Of a stretch of DNA of 14,155 nt, positions 1 through 7,458 are shown piece by piece. The number at the start of each line of letters is the position of its first letter. Positions within the stretch are counted from its first letter, which is position 1. Location of the stretch: positions 1 to 14,155 of the forward strand of contig JAHHTB010000032.1 in assembly GCA_020024855.1 (NCBI GenBank), given 5' to 3'. Source of the stretch: Fusobacterium sp. Lineage in GTDB: Bacteria > Fusobacteriota > Fusobacteriia > Fusobacteriales > Fusobacteriaceae. The notes under the pieces are model-generated. The model was given only the letters and a program-made list of their open reading frames with translations. It searched no databases and was not told the DNA's origin. The position numbers and the translations under genes were made by a program.

Positions 1-65
1 TCAGTTGGTAGAGCGCCAGTTTGTGGCACTGGTTGTCGCGAGTTCGAGCCTCGTCAGTCACCCCA
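1..65 (+). tRNA. tRNA-His (anticodon GTG), 5' end cut by window edge
   Basis: The anticodon arm is CCAGT / TTGTGGC / ACTGG, which places GTG in the anticodon and reads His codons. The T arm is GCGAG / TTCGAGC / CTCGT. The 3' acceptor strand CAGTCAC (55-61) is followed by a C discriminator and an encoded CCA (63-65). A C at position 73 is the family hallmark of tRNA-His, where it pairs with the extra G-1. The first bases of the acceptor stem and part of the D arm lie outside the window. It is the first of three closely spaced tRNAs that probably share one transcript. Confidence 0.93.
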
Positions 66-71
66 TAAAAT

Positions 72-147
72 GCGTCATTAGCTCAGTAGGTAGAGCACAC
101 GACTTTTAATCGTGTTGTCACTGGTTCAAATCCAGTATGACGCACCA
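72..147 (+). tRNA. tRNA-Lys (anticodon TTT)
   Basis: A full 76-base tRNA. The acceptor strands GCGTCAT and ATGACGC pair. The anticodon arm is CACGA / CTTTTAA / TCGTG, giving anticodon TTT for Lys AAA/AAG. The T arm is ACTGG / TTCAAAT / CCAGT, and the 3' CCA is encoded. It lies 6 bases after tRNA-His and 9 bases before tRNA-Leu, consistent with one polycistronic precursor. Confidence 0.96.
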
Positions 148-156
148 TAATTTAGT

Positions 157-240
157 GCGAGGATGGCGGAATTGGCAGACGCGCTAGACTTAGGATCTAG
201 TGTCTCCGACGTGAGGGTTCAAGTCCCTCTCTTCGCACCA
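157..240 (+). tRNA. tRNA-Leu (anticodon TAG)
   Basis: A class II tRNA of 84 bases with a long variable arm (around TGTCTCCGACGTGA). The acceptor strands GCGAGGA and TCTTCGC pair with one G-T wobble. The anticodon arm is CTAGA / CTTAGGA / TCTAG, giving anticodon TAG for Leu CUN codons. The T arm is GAGGG / TTCAAGT / CCCTC, and the 3' CCA is encoded. It is the last gene of the tRNA cluster, followed directly by a terminator. Confidence 0.96.
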
Positions 241-253
241 TTTAGAAGATAAG

Positions 254-281
254 CTGTTGAGAAATCAACAGTTTTTTATTT
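254..281 (+). terminator. Intrinsic terminator of the tRNA cluster
   Basis: Stem CTGTTGA (254-260), loop GAAA, stem TCAACAG (265-271), then six T residues (272-277). The hairpin starts 13 bases after the CCA of tRNA-Leu. It is a standard Rho-independent terminator for the three-tRNA transcript. Confidence 0.88.
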
Positions 282-342
282 TAGTAAAAGATGTTATCGA
301 ATCTTTGCCAAATGACATTAGTAAGAAGTAAAATAAATTTAA

Positions 343-383
343 AAAATAACCTTAATGTTGATTTTTAACATTAAGGTTATTTT
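343..383 (-). terminator. Terminator of the exported-protein gene, 17-bp perfect stem
   Basis: Positions 343-359 and 367-383 are perfect reverse complements (17 bp) around a 7-base loop. Read on the minus strand, the stem ends in a run of T residues. It begins 11 bases beyond the stop codon of the minus-strand gene at 395-1447. On the plus strand the 3' arm also ends in TTTT, so it could stop transcription both ways and back up the tRNA terminator. Confidence 0.85.
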
Positions 384-394
384 AATATAGTAAT

Positions 395-1447
395 CTATTT
401 ATTTTTTAAAATTAAATTCATATTTGGAATATTATCTTTTACAGAAATAAGATTAGATTTGTAACTCTCGTAAATTTCGTTTTCAGGTATATAAATATAA
501 ATTTCTTCATTTTTAATATTTAAAAATTTAAAATTTCCATTTTCATTAGTAAAAGTTTTATCTAAAAGAGCCCCCTTTTCAGAAAAAAGATAAATATCTT
601 GATTTTTTAAAGGAAAGGTTTTATTAGTTATTGTACCAGAAATAAAGAATATCTCTTTATCTAAAATAAAAGTTTGAAGTGATATGGTATCTTTCCTTGT
701 AAAATTTTTAATAAATCCTTTTGAACTGTATCCAATTTTTGAAATTTTCATAGAAGTTATCCCTTCCTTTAAAGAAACGTTAAAGTTTCCATTTTTATCT
801 GAATACACAGTTTGATTTTCTTTATTGTTTGAAATGAATATAGTGGCATAAGGTATAGGAAAACCATTATCTCCTAAAATTTTTCCGTTAATTTTACCCG
901 AAGATTTTTTTATTTTAACAGGAATATTATAAGAAGAATTTGATTGAGAAAAATCAAAATTAGTATTATCAGAAATTTCATAACCAAATTGTGAGCTTAA
1001 AAGTAAATATTTTTCAGGTGGAAGTGCAATAGAGTATTTTCCCTCTGAAGAACTTGTTGTTGAATATTCTCTTCCCATAGAATCAACAAATGTAATTTTT
1101 ATATTTTTCACAGGCTTTTCCTTTTCTAAAATTACTCCTTCTAAGAATATAGATTTTTGAGGTATAAAAGAAATTTTAAAATCTCTGTTATTTGTAATGT
1201 AGAATTTTTTAAAAAGATATCTATTTTTTTTATCATAAAATCCAAAAATATAGATTCCATCCTTTAAAGAGAGTTTTAAATTTTTTTTATTAAATTCAAC
1301 AGTAGTAAGATTACCTATAGAATCTATATCAGCATTACTGTAATATATAAGACCAGAATCAATATCAAAAGAAAAATTAATTTCCACTTGCTTAGAAAAA
1401 GAAAGACCATAAATAATAAAGAATAGATATATTAAAATTTTTTTCAT
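395..1447 (-). CDS. Exported protein with tandem carboxypeptidase-regulatory-like repeats
   Basis: 350 residues; I do not recognise a specific named family. Residues 1-18 form a signal peptide: two lysines, a hydrophobic stretch, then SFS before Lys19. There is no cysteine, so it is not a lipoprotein. Three similar units follow at about 101-160, 185-245 and 268-325. Each begins with a G-x-I/V strand (EGVIL, NGKIL, SGTIT), continues through a K/PxxxxxI-F strand and then a 'S/N-x-x-G-x-(Y/F)' turn (SSEGKYS, DKNGNFN, NENGNFK). This is the pattern of CarboxypepD_reg-like or transthyretin-like beta sandwiches. Residues 20-97 may hold a fourth, degenerate unit. The protein is rich in Asn, Lys, Ile and Ser with no Trp or Cys. 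It is probably periplasmic or surface exposed, with an adhesive or structural role (inference). The start is supported by GGAG at 1455-1458. It is transcribed alone, divergent from the YueI-like gene. Confidence 0.82.
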   Translation of the reverse strand: MKKILIYLFFIIYGLSFSKQVEINFSFDIDSGLIYYSNADIDSIGNLTTVEFNKKNLKLSLKDGIYIFGFYDKKNRYLFKKFYITNNRDFKISFIPQKSIFLEGVILEKEKPVKNIKITFVDSMGREYSTTSSSEGKYSIALPPEKYLLLSSQFGYEISDNTNFDFSQSNSSYNIPVKIKKSSGKINGKILGDNGFPIPYATIFISNNKENQTVYSDKNGNFNVSLKEGITSMKISKIGYSSKGFIKNFTRKDTISLQTFILDKEIFFISGTITNKTFPLKNQDIYLFSEKGALLDKTFTNENGNFKFLNIKNEEIYIYIPENEIYESYKSNLISVKDNIPNMNLILKNK

Positions 1448-1512
1448 AAAATTGCTCCATAAAATATTTTTATTTGTTCTAGTAAGTATTTTGTATCAAT
1501 AGTTTCAATAAA

Positions 1513-1541
1513 ATTATATCATTTTTCTATCTTGTGACCAA
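1513..1541 (-). promoter_or_regulatory. Promoter of the exported-protein gene
   Basis: On the minus strand, -35 TTGGTC (1541-1536), a 17-base spacer and a consensus -10 TATAAT (1518-1513), preceded by TGA to give an extended -10. It lies about 65 bases upstream of the start codon at 1447. Confidence 0.7.
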
Positions 1542-1547
1542 TTTTAT

Positions 1548-1575
1548 TTTAAAGTTTATTATTTTATGTTATAAT
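1548..1575 (+). promoter_or_regulatory. Promoter of the yueI-like/murA run
   Basis: A consensus -10 TATAAT (1570-1575) preceded by TGT (extended -10), with a weak -35 (TTTAAA at 1548-1553, 16-base spacer). It is back-to-back with the minus-strand promoter; the two -35 regions are about 6 bases apart. The start codon is at 1622, giving a leader of about 40 bases with AAAGGA at 1604-1609. Confidence 0.6.
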
Positions 1576-1621
1576 TGTTATAAAAACATTAATACTTAAA
1601 AAGAAAGGAATATAGTGTGAA

Positions 1622-2182
1622 ATGGAATTGTTTGATGAAAAAGAAAAAACAAAAATAAAATTTCAACAAGTTCAAGTAGAAAAGAACTATTTCCTTGGAG
1701 AATTTAAAGAAAATGTAATTCTTGCAGTAAGAAAACAAGAGTTAGATGGAAAAATTTTAAGGGAAGTAGTAGAAGCTATGAAAAGAGAAGATGCAATTCT
1801 TTTAAAAATAAGTAGAAATATTTCTCTTAAAAAAGTAAAAGTGTATATAGATGAAGCAGAAAAGATTGGAATAAAATACAGGCTTGTTGATGGTCTTTCT
1901 TTTATTGGAGACATAGGGCTTGTAGTTGTTTCTAAACTTTCTTTTGATAATGAAAAGAAAGAAGTAGTTCTAGAAAAAAGAAGTCAACCTTATGAAGATT
2001 TAGGACTTCCTGCTTATTTTTCACAATATGAAGGACAGAAAATATGTAGGAGACATTTTACTATGATTACGGACAGAATACCTCTTTATACGGAACGCTT
2101 TGATAAATTAGATATATTTGATAGATTGATGGGGAAAAAATGTCCTATATGTGAAGAGGAAAGGAAAGGTAAAAAGAAATAA
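1622..2182 (+). CDS. YueI/DUF1694-like protein with C-terminal CxxH...CxxC
   Basis: 186 residues, cytosolic, no signal peptide. Residues 20-105 (YFLGEFKENVILAV, then IKYRLVDG and IGDIGLVVVS) resemble from memory the small YueI/DUF1694 family of Firmicutes, which has no assigned biochemical function. The tail from about 125 on is additional: C142-x-x-H145 and C174-x-x-C177 are separated by 28 residues and could bind one zinc. The last residues are highly basic (KGKKK). The stop codon overlaps the murA start by one base (TAATG), so translation of the two is probably coupled. The ATG at 1622 is preceded by AAAGGA about 12 bases upstream; GTG codons nearby are out of frame or stop at once. Family assignment is moderate; the function is unknown. 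Confidence 0.7.
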   Translation: MELFDEKEKTKIKFQQVQVEKNYFLGEFKENVILAVRKQELDGKILREVVEAMKREDAILLKISRNISLKKVKVYIDEAEKIGIKYRLVDGLSFIGDIGLVVVSKLSFDNEKKEVVLEKRSQPYEDLGLPAYFSQYEGQKICRRHFTMITDRIPLYTERFDKLDIFDRLMGKKCPICEEERKGKKK

Positions 2183-3462
2183 TGGCAGTAGAGGCTTTTA
2201 AAATTAAAGGTGGTAAAAAACTTAAAGGAATTTTAGAGGTAGAGGGAGCAAAAAATGCAGCTCTACCTATTTTTATTGCAACATTAATAGAAAGAGGAGA
2301 ATATGTTCTTAAGAATGTTCCAGATCTTATGGATATAAGAACATTAATAAAACTTTTAGAAAGTTTAGGACTTTCTATAGAAAAGTTAGATAAAAATAGT
2401 TATAGAATTATAAATAATGGATTGAAAAGTTTAGAAGCTTCATACGAACTTGTAAAAAAAATGAGAGCCTCTTTTCTTGTAATGGGACCAATGCTTGCTC
2501 ATTGTGGTAGAGCAAGAGTATCACTTCCTGGTGGATGTGCAATAGGAGCAAGACCTGTTGATTTACATTTAAAAGGATTTGAAGCTCTTGGTGTAGAAAT
2601 AACAATAGACCATGGATATGTTGAAGGAAAAGTTTCTGAGGGAATAAAGCTTAAAGGAAATAAGATAATTTTAGATTTTCCAAGTGTTGGAGCTACAGAA
2701 AATATAATAATGGCAGCAGTAAAGGCAGAGGGAATAACAATAATAGAAAATGCAGCAAGAGAACCTGAAATAGATGACCTTTGTAACTTCTTAAATAAGA
2801 TGGGAGCCAAGATAAAAGGAATAGGTGGAGGAAGACTAGAAATAACAGGTGTAGAAAAACTTGTTCCTTGTGAATATAGTATAATGACAGATAGAATTGT
2901 TGCAGGAACTTTTATTATTGCAGCAGTAATGTTTGATGGAGATATAAAGGTAAAAGATGTAAATACTAAAGATCTTGAAAGTTTTTTAATGAAGCTTTCA
3001 GAAATGGGAGTTACATACAAGATAAAAGATGGAATTTTTGAAGTAACTTCAAAACTTAAAGATTTAAAAGGAGTGAAAGTTACAACAATGCCACACCCTG
3101 GATTTCCAACTGATTTACAATCTCCTATGATGACTTTAATGTGTCTAATAAAAGGTAGTAGTGAAATAAAAGAAACGATTTTTGAAAATAGATTTATGCA
3201 TGTTCCAGAGCTTAATAGAATGGGATGTGATATTTCTACAGAAGGAAATATAGCTGTTATAAATGGAATAGAAAATTTTTCTTCAGCTAAGGTTATGGCA
3301 AGTGATTTAAGAGCAGGTGCATCACTTATACTAGCAGCTCTTAAAGCAGAGGGAGAAAGTGTTGTAAATAGAATTTATCATGTGGATAGAGGATATGAAA
3401 AACTTGAATTAAGACTAAAAGAACTTGGAGCTGATATTGAAAGAATAAAAGAGGAAGTATAA
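2182..3462 (+). CDS. murA: UDP-N-acetylglucosamine 1-carboxyvinyltransferase
   Basis: 426 residues, the normal MurA length. It transfers enolpyruvate from phosphoenolpyruvate to UDP-GlcNAc, the first committed step of peptidoglycan synthesis in the cytosol. Visible active-site residues: K24/N25 in EGAKNAA (E. coli K22/N23), the catalytic C119 in PGGCAIGARP (E. coli C115), D311 in GFPTDLQ (E. coli D305), R377 in SDLRAGA (R371) and R403 (R397). The Cys rather than Asp in the loop predicts sensitivity to fosfomycin at the enzyme level. The two inverted alpha/beta domains are complete. The start codon overlaps the upstream stop by one base, with AAGGAAAGG at 2161-2169 inside the upstream gene. 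Whether the genome carries a second murA paralogue cannot be seen here. Confidence 0.97.
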   Translation: MAVEAFKIKGGKKLKGILEVEGAKNAALPIFIATLIERGEYVLKNVPDLMDIRTLIKLLESLGLSIEKLDKNSYRIINNGLKSLEASYELVKKMRASFLVMGPMLAHCGRARVSLPGGCAIGARPVDLHLKGFEALGVEITIDHGYVEGKVSEGIKLKGNKIILDFPSVGATENIIMAAVKAEGITIIENAAREPEIDDLCNFLNKMGAKIKGIGGGRLEITGVEKLVPCEYSIMTDRIVAGTFIIAAVMFDGDIKVKDVNTKDLESFLMKLSEMGVTYKIKDGIFEVTSKLKDLKGVKVTTMPHPGFPTDLQSPMMTLMCLIKGSSEIKETIFENRFMHVPELNRMGCDISTEGNIAVINGIENFSSAKVMASDLRAGASLILAALKAEGESVVNRIYHVDRGYEKLELRLKELGADIERIKEEV

Positions 3463-3470
3463 GGAGAACT

Positions 3471-4181
3471 ATGGAGAAAATAATAGGAATAAATCCAGTA
3501 ATGGAAGTTTTAGATAAAAAAGATAAGAATATAGAAAAAATAGAAATTTTTCAAGGTCTTAGAGAAGATAAAATAAATATTATTAAAAGAAAAGCATCAG
3601 AAAGAAATATTAAAGTTCAATTTATAAAGAAAAAAGTTGATAATTCTCAAGGTGTAGTAGCATATATAAATTCATATGATTATTATGTTGAAATAGGAGA
3701 ATTTTTAGAAAAAGCAGCTTTAAAAGATAAAGGAATTATACTTGTTCTTGATGGAGTGCAAGATCCAAGAAATTTTGGAGCACTTATTAGAAGTGCTGAA
3801 ATATTTGGAGTTTTAGGAATAATTATTCCAGAAAGAAATTCAGTTCATATAAATGAGACAGTTGTAAAAACTTCAACAGGTGCTATCGAATATGTTGATA
3901 TAGTTAAAGTAGTGAACATAAGCGATACTTTAAATAGTTTAAAAAAATTGGGATATTGGATATATGGAGCAGAAGGAGATGGAGCAAAAGTATATTATGA
4001 AGAAAGATATCCAGAGAAAACAGTAATAGTTCTTGGAAGTGAAGGATTTGGAATAAGAAAAAAAGTTAAAGATAATTGTGATATTTTAATAAAGATTCCA
4101 ATGTATGGAAAAATAAATTCACTAAATGTATCAGTGGCAGGAGGAATTTTACTTTCTGAGGCGGCAAAATCAATATACTAG
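3471..4181 (+). CDS. rlmB: 23S rRNA 2'-O-ribose methyltransferase, RlmB/TrmH family
   Basis: 236 residues. SPOUT-class enzyme; RlmB methylates the 2'-O of G2251 (E. coli numbering) in the peptidyl-transferase P loop of 23S rRNA using S-adenosylmethionine. The short N-terminal substrate-binding domain starts with GINPVMEVL. Motif 1 is DGVQDPRNFGALIRSAEIFG (94-113, with N101 and R107), motif 2 is IVLGSEGFGI (186-195, E191), and motif 3 is IPMYGKINSLNVSVAGG (209-225), forming the trefoil knot. AAGGAGA lies just before the ATG, 8 bases after the murA stop. TrmH-family paralogues are hard to separate by eye. The N-terminal domain and position next to a sigH-like gene, as in Bacillus (rlmB-yacP-sigH), favour RlmB. 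Confidence 0.9.
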   Translation: MEKIIGINPVMEVLDKKDKNIEKIEIFQGLREDKINIIKRKASERNIKVQFIKKKVDNSQGVVAYINSYDYYVEIGEFLEKAALKDKGIILVLDGVQDPRNFGALIRSAEIFGVLGIIIPERNSVHINETVVKTSTGAIEYVDIVKVVNISDTLNSLKKLGYWIYGAEGDGAKVYYEERYPEKTVIVLGSEGFGIRKKVKDNCDILIKIPMYGKINSLNVSVAGGILLSEAAKSIY

Positions 4182-4203
4182 AGAGTATAAGGAGGTTGTT
4201 TTT

Positions 4204-4785
4204 GTGGATGCTGCAGAAATAGATATACTAAAAAAAGCAAAAGCTGGTGATGATGAAAGCTTTGAAATACTTTTAAAAAAATATGAAAAATATTTATACA
4301 TAAGTACAAAAGGTTATTATCTAACAAATGGTGATAAAGATGATCTTATTCAAGAAGCTATAATAGGACTTTTAAAAGGAATTAAAAGTTTTGATTTTGA
4401 TAAAGATACTTCATTTAAAACTTTTGTCATATTATGCATGAGAAGACATATTGTTACAGCTATAAAAAATTCAAATGCGAGAAAAAATAATGTACTTAAT
4501 ACAACAAACTTTCTTGATGATGAAATAATAAATGAAAAAATATATGTTGAAGCAGGTGCAAATGCAGAAGAAGAATATTTGTATAAAGAACTTCTTGAAG
4601 AATTTGGAAAGTATTCTAAAGAGCATTTTAGTAAATTAGAAAAAGAAGTTTTGGAGTATCTTCTAAAAGGTTATAATTATGGAGAAATAGCAGGTAAGAT
4701 AGGAAAATCGAATAAAGTTATAGATAATACGTATCAAAGAATAAAAGTAAAAGTAAAAAATTGGTTAAAAGATTTAAAAAAATAA
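4204..4785 (+). CDS. SigH-like RNA polymerase sigma factor (sigma-70 family)
   Basis: 193 residues from a GTG start. The GTG at 4204 is chosen because AAGGAGG (4189-4195) lies 8 bases upstream; the longer open frame back to 4126 would overlap rlmB. Region 2 (about 8-92) contains DDLIQEAIIGLLKGI, for core binding, and SFKTFVILCMRRHIVTAIK, for -10 recognition. Region 4 (about 140-190) contains the helix-turn-helix NYGEIAGKIGKSNKVIDNTYQR, for -35 recognition. There are no regions 1.1 or 3. The layout and wording follow Bacillus SigH, which drives sporulation and competence genes, and which also lies downstream of rlmB. In this apparently non-sporulating lineage the regulon is unknown; competence or stationary-phase genes are an inference. 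Codon use is AT-rich and unlike the ribosomal genes, suggesting low expression. Confidence 0.88.
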   Translation: MDAAEIDILKKAKAGDDESFEILLKKYEKYLYISTKGYYLTNGDKDDLIQEAIIGLLKGIKSFDFDKDTSFKTFVILCMRRHIVTAIKNSNARKNNVLNTTNFLDDEIINEKIYVEAGANAEEEYLYKELLEEFGKYSKEHFSKLEKEVLEYLLKGYNYGEIAGKIGKSNKVIDNTYQRIKVKVKNWLKDLKK

Positions 4786-4806
4786 ATAAAGCTAGAGAGG
4801 TGTAAA

Positions 4807-7416
4807 ATGAGAGAGTATAACTTCAAAGAAGTTGAAAAAAAATGGCAGGAAAAATGGAATTCTAATGCTCTCTTTAAAACTAATGATAAAGTAGAGAATA
4901 AAGAAAATTATTATGTTTTAGAGATGCTACCATATCCTTCAGGAAATTTACATGTTGGACATGCTAGAAACTATACAATAGGTGACGTTATAGCAAGATA
5001 TAAAAAAATGAAAGGTTATAATGTTCTTCATCCAATGGGGTGGGATTCTTTTGGGCTTCCAGCAGAAAATGCAGCTATTCAACATGGTGCACATCCTGCT
5101 AAATGGACAAAATCAAATATAGGAAACATGAGAAGACAACTTAAATTAATAGGACTTTCTTATGATTGGGATAGAGAAATAGCAACATATACTCCAGAAT
5201 ATTATAGATGGAATCAGTGGATATTTAAAAGAATGTATGATAAAGGACTTGTTTACAAGAAAAAATCAACAGTAAACTGGTGTCCTGATTGTCAAACGGT
5301 TCTTGCTAATGAACAGGTTGAAGATGGATATTGTTGGAGACACTCAAAAACAAAAGTAATTCAAAAAGATTTAGAACAATGGTTCTTTAGAATTACAAAT
5401 TATGCAGATGAGCTTTTAATAGGACATGAAGAATTAAAAGAGGGATGGCCAGAAAAAGTTCTTGCAATGCAAAAAAACTGGATAGGAAAGTCTTTTGGAA
5501 CAGAGATTGTATTTACAGTTGCTGAAACAGGAGAAAAATTACCAATGTTTACAACTAGAATAGATACAATTCATGGTGTTACATATTGTGTAGTAGCTCC
5601 AGAACATCCAATTATTGAAAAAATCATAGAAGTAAATCCTTCAATAAAAGAAGCTATTTACAATATGAGAAATATGGATATGATTGAAAGAACAGCAGAA
5701 GGAAAAGAAAAGAATGGAGTATTTACAGGTTGGCATGTTATTAATCCTATAACAGGTGATAAAGTTCAACTTTGGGCAGCAGACTATGTATTAATGAACT
5801 ATGGTACAGGAGCTGTAATGGCAGTACCTGCTCACGATGAAAGAGATTTTGCTTTTGCTAAAAAATATAATCTTCCAAGAAAAGTTGTAATAAACGGATA
5901 CAATAAGGAAACTAAAGAAGAAATTATAATAAATGCAGAAGAAATGACATCAGCTATGGTAGATGAAGGAGTAATGACAGCTTCAGGAGAATTTGATGGA
6001 ATGAATTCAAAAGAAGCTTTAGAGAAAATAGCTGATTATGTACAAAGCAAAGGTGTTGGAGAAAAAACTGTAAAATATAGATTAAAAGACTGGGGTATTT
6101 CTAGACAAAGATATTGGGGAACACCTATTCCTGTACTATATTGTGAAAAATGTGGAATGGTTATGGAAAAAGATGAAAATCTTCCAGTAATGCTTCCAGA
6201 AGATGTAGAATTTACAGGTAATGGAAATCCAATAGAAACTTCAGAAAAATATAAACATGCAGTATGTCCAGTATGTGGAGGACCAGCAAGAAGAGAAACA
6301 GATACAATGGATACATTTGTTGATTCATCTTGGTATTTCTTAAGATATTGTGATTCTAAAAATACAGAACTTCCTTTTGGTAAAGAAGCAGTTGATAGTT
6401 GGACACCAGTTAACCAATATATTGGAGGAGTTGAGCATGCTGTAATGCACCTATTGTATGCAAGATTCTTTACAAAAGTATTAAGAGATATTGGACTTTT
6501 AAAAGCAAATGAACCATTTAAAAGACTTCTAACTCAAGGAATGGTATTAGGACCATCATACTATTCTGAGAAAGAAAATAGATTCTTATTTGCTCATGAA
6601 GTGAGAACAGCAGGAGATAAAGCATATTCTTTAGAAACAGGTGAAGAACTTGTAATAAAAATAGAGAAGATGTCAAAATCTAAAAATAATGGAGTAGATC
6701 CAGAAGTGATGATTCAAAAATATGGTGCTGATACAACGAGATTATTTATCATGTTTACTGCTCCACCAGAAAAAGAATTAGAGTGGAATGAAAATGGACT
6801 TGCAGGAGCCTCTAGATTCCTTAATAGAGTATGGAGAGTAGTTCTTGAAAATATTGAATTAATAAAAGATGAAAAGATAGACTATTCAAAAGTTTCTAAA
6901 GAAGATAAAGCACTTATAAGAAAACTTCATCAAACAATAAAAAGAGTAACAGAAGCAATAGAAGATAATTATCATTTCAATACATCAATAGCAGGAAATA
7001 TGGAACTTATAAATGATGTATATGATTTTAGAGCTAATGTACTTGGAACAGAAAAAGAAAGTTCAGAATCTCAAAAAGTATTTGGTGAAGTATTAAGAAA
7101 TATAGTAATAATGCTTTCACCATTTGTTCCTCATTTCTGTGATGAATTATGGGAAGCTATGGGAGAAGAGGGGTTCTTATTCAATGCTAACTGGCCAGAA
7201 TATGATGAAAAAATGACAATAGCAGATGAAGTAACAATTGCAATTCAAGTTAATGGAAAAGTAAGAGGATCTATTTCTGTTGATAGAACAACTTCAAAAG
7301 AAGATATAGAAAAATTAGCTCTTGCAGTTGAAAATGTACAAAAACATACAGAAGGAAAAACTGTAGCAAAAGTTATAGTTGTCCCAGGAAAAATAGTCAA
7401 TATAGTTGTAAAATAA
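4807..7416 (+). CDS. leuS: Leucyl-tRNA synthetase
   Basis: 869 residues, a full-length bacterial class Ia LeuRS that charges tRNA-Leu with leucine using ATP. The HIGH-type motif is PYPSGNLHVGH (42-52), and KMSKS is at 621-625. The CP1 editing domain, which removes mischarged isoleucine and norvaline, carries TTRIDTIHG (249-257), including the conserved Thr-rich peptide and Asp. CxxC pairs occur at C159/C162, C446/C449 and C487/C490; the last two pairs look like a zinc knuckle in the ZN1-type insertion. The anticodon-binding helices and the C-terminal tRNA-contact domain (VNGKVRGSI region) are present. GAGAGGTG sits just upstream of the ATG. It lies 21 bases after the sigma-factor stop, in the same run. 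Confidence 0.98.
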   Translation: MREYNFKEVEKKWQEKWNSNALFKTNDKVENKENYYVLEMLPYPSGNLHVGHARNYTIGDVIARYKKMKGYNVLHPMGWDSFGLPAENAAIQHGAHPAKWTKSNIGNMRRQLKLIGLSYDWDREIATYTPEYYRWNQWIFKRMYDKGLVYKKKSTVNWCPDCQTVLANEQVEDGYCWRHSKTKVIQKDLEQWFFRITNYADELLIGHEELKEGWPEKVLAMQKNWIGKSFGTEIVFTVAETGEKLPMFTTRIDTIHGVTYCVVAPEHPIIEKIIEVNPSIKEAIYNMRNMDMIERTAEGKEKNGVFTGWHVINPITGDKVQLWAADYVLMNYGTGAVMAVPAHDERDFAFAKKYNLPRKVVINGYNKETKEEIIINAEEMTSAMVDEGVMTASGEFDGMNSKEALEKIADYVQSKGVGEKTVKYRLKDWGISRQRYWGTPIPVLYCEKCGMVMEKDENLPVMLPEDVEFTGNGNPIETSEKYKHAVCPVCGGPARRETDTMDTFVDSSWYFLRYCDSKNTELPFGKEAVDSWTPVNQYIGGVEHAVMHLLYARFFTKVLRDIGLLKANEPFKRLLTQGMVLGPSYYSEKENRFLFAHEVRTAGDKAYSLETGEELVIKIEKMSKSKNNGVDPEVMIQKYGADTTRLFIMFTAPPEKELEWNENGLAGASRFLNRVWRVVLENIELIKDEKIDYSKVSKEDKALIRKLHQTIKRVTEAIEDNYHFNTSIAGNMELINDVYDFRANVLGTEKESSESQKVFGEVLRNIVIMLSPFVPHFCDELWEAMGEEGFLFNANWPEYDEKMTIADEVTIAIQVNGKVRGSISVDRTTSKEDIEKLALAVENVQKHTEGKTVAKVIVVPGKIVNIVVK

Positions 7417-7458
7417 ATTAAATAATAAAATATAAATTTTTAAGGAGATGAGAAGTTA

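Noticed and set aside
1..240. tRNA cluster as an integration site for a mobile element.
   Set aside because: No integrase, no duplicated tRNA 3' end and no change in gene character nearby within the window.
286..302. A 17-base identity (AAAAGATGTTATCGAAT) with the start of infA at 8992-9008, and a short open frame ending in TAA at 329-331.
   Set aside because: The match stops abruptly on both sides and the rest of infA is absent. In AT-rich DNA a chance match of this length in 14 kb is not very rare, and the frame has no start codon or ribosome-binding site.
2499..3020. A 173-codon open frame on the minus strand opposite murA.
   Set aside because: It lies wholly inside a clear murA gene, has no ribosome-binding site or family resemblance, and is a product of the codon bias of the sense strand.
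4126..4203. N-terminal extension of the sigma factor from ATG 4126.
   Set aside because: It would overlap rlmB by 56 bases and adds 26 residues unlike any sigma factor. GTG 4204 has a near-perfect AAGGAGG at good spacing.
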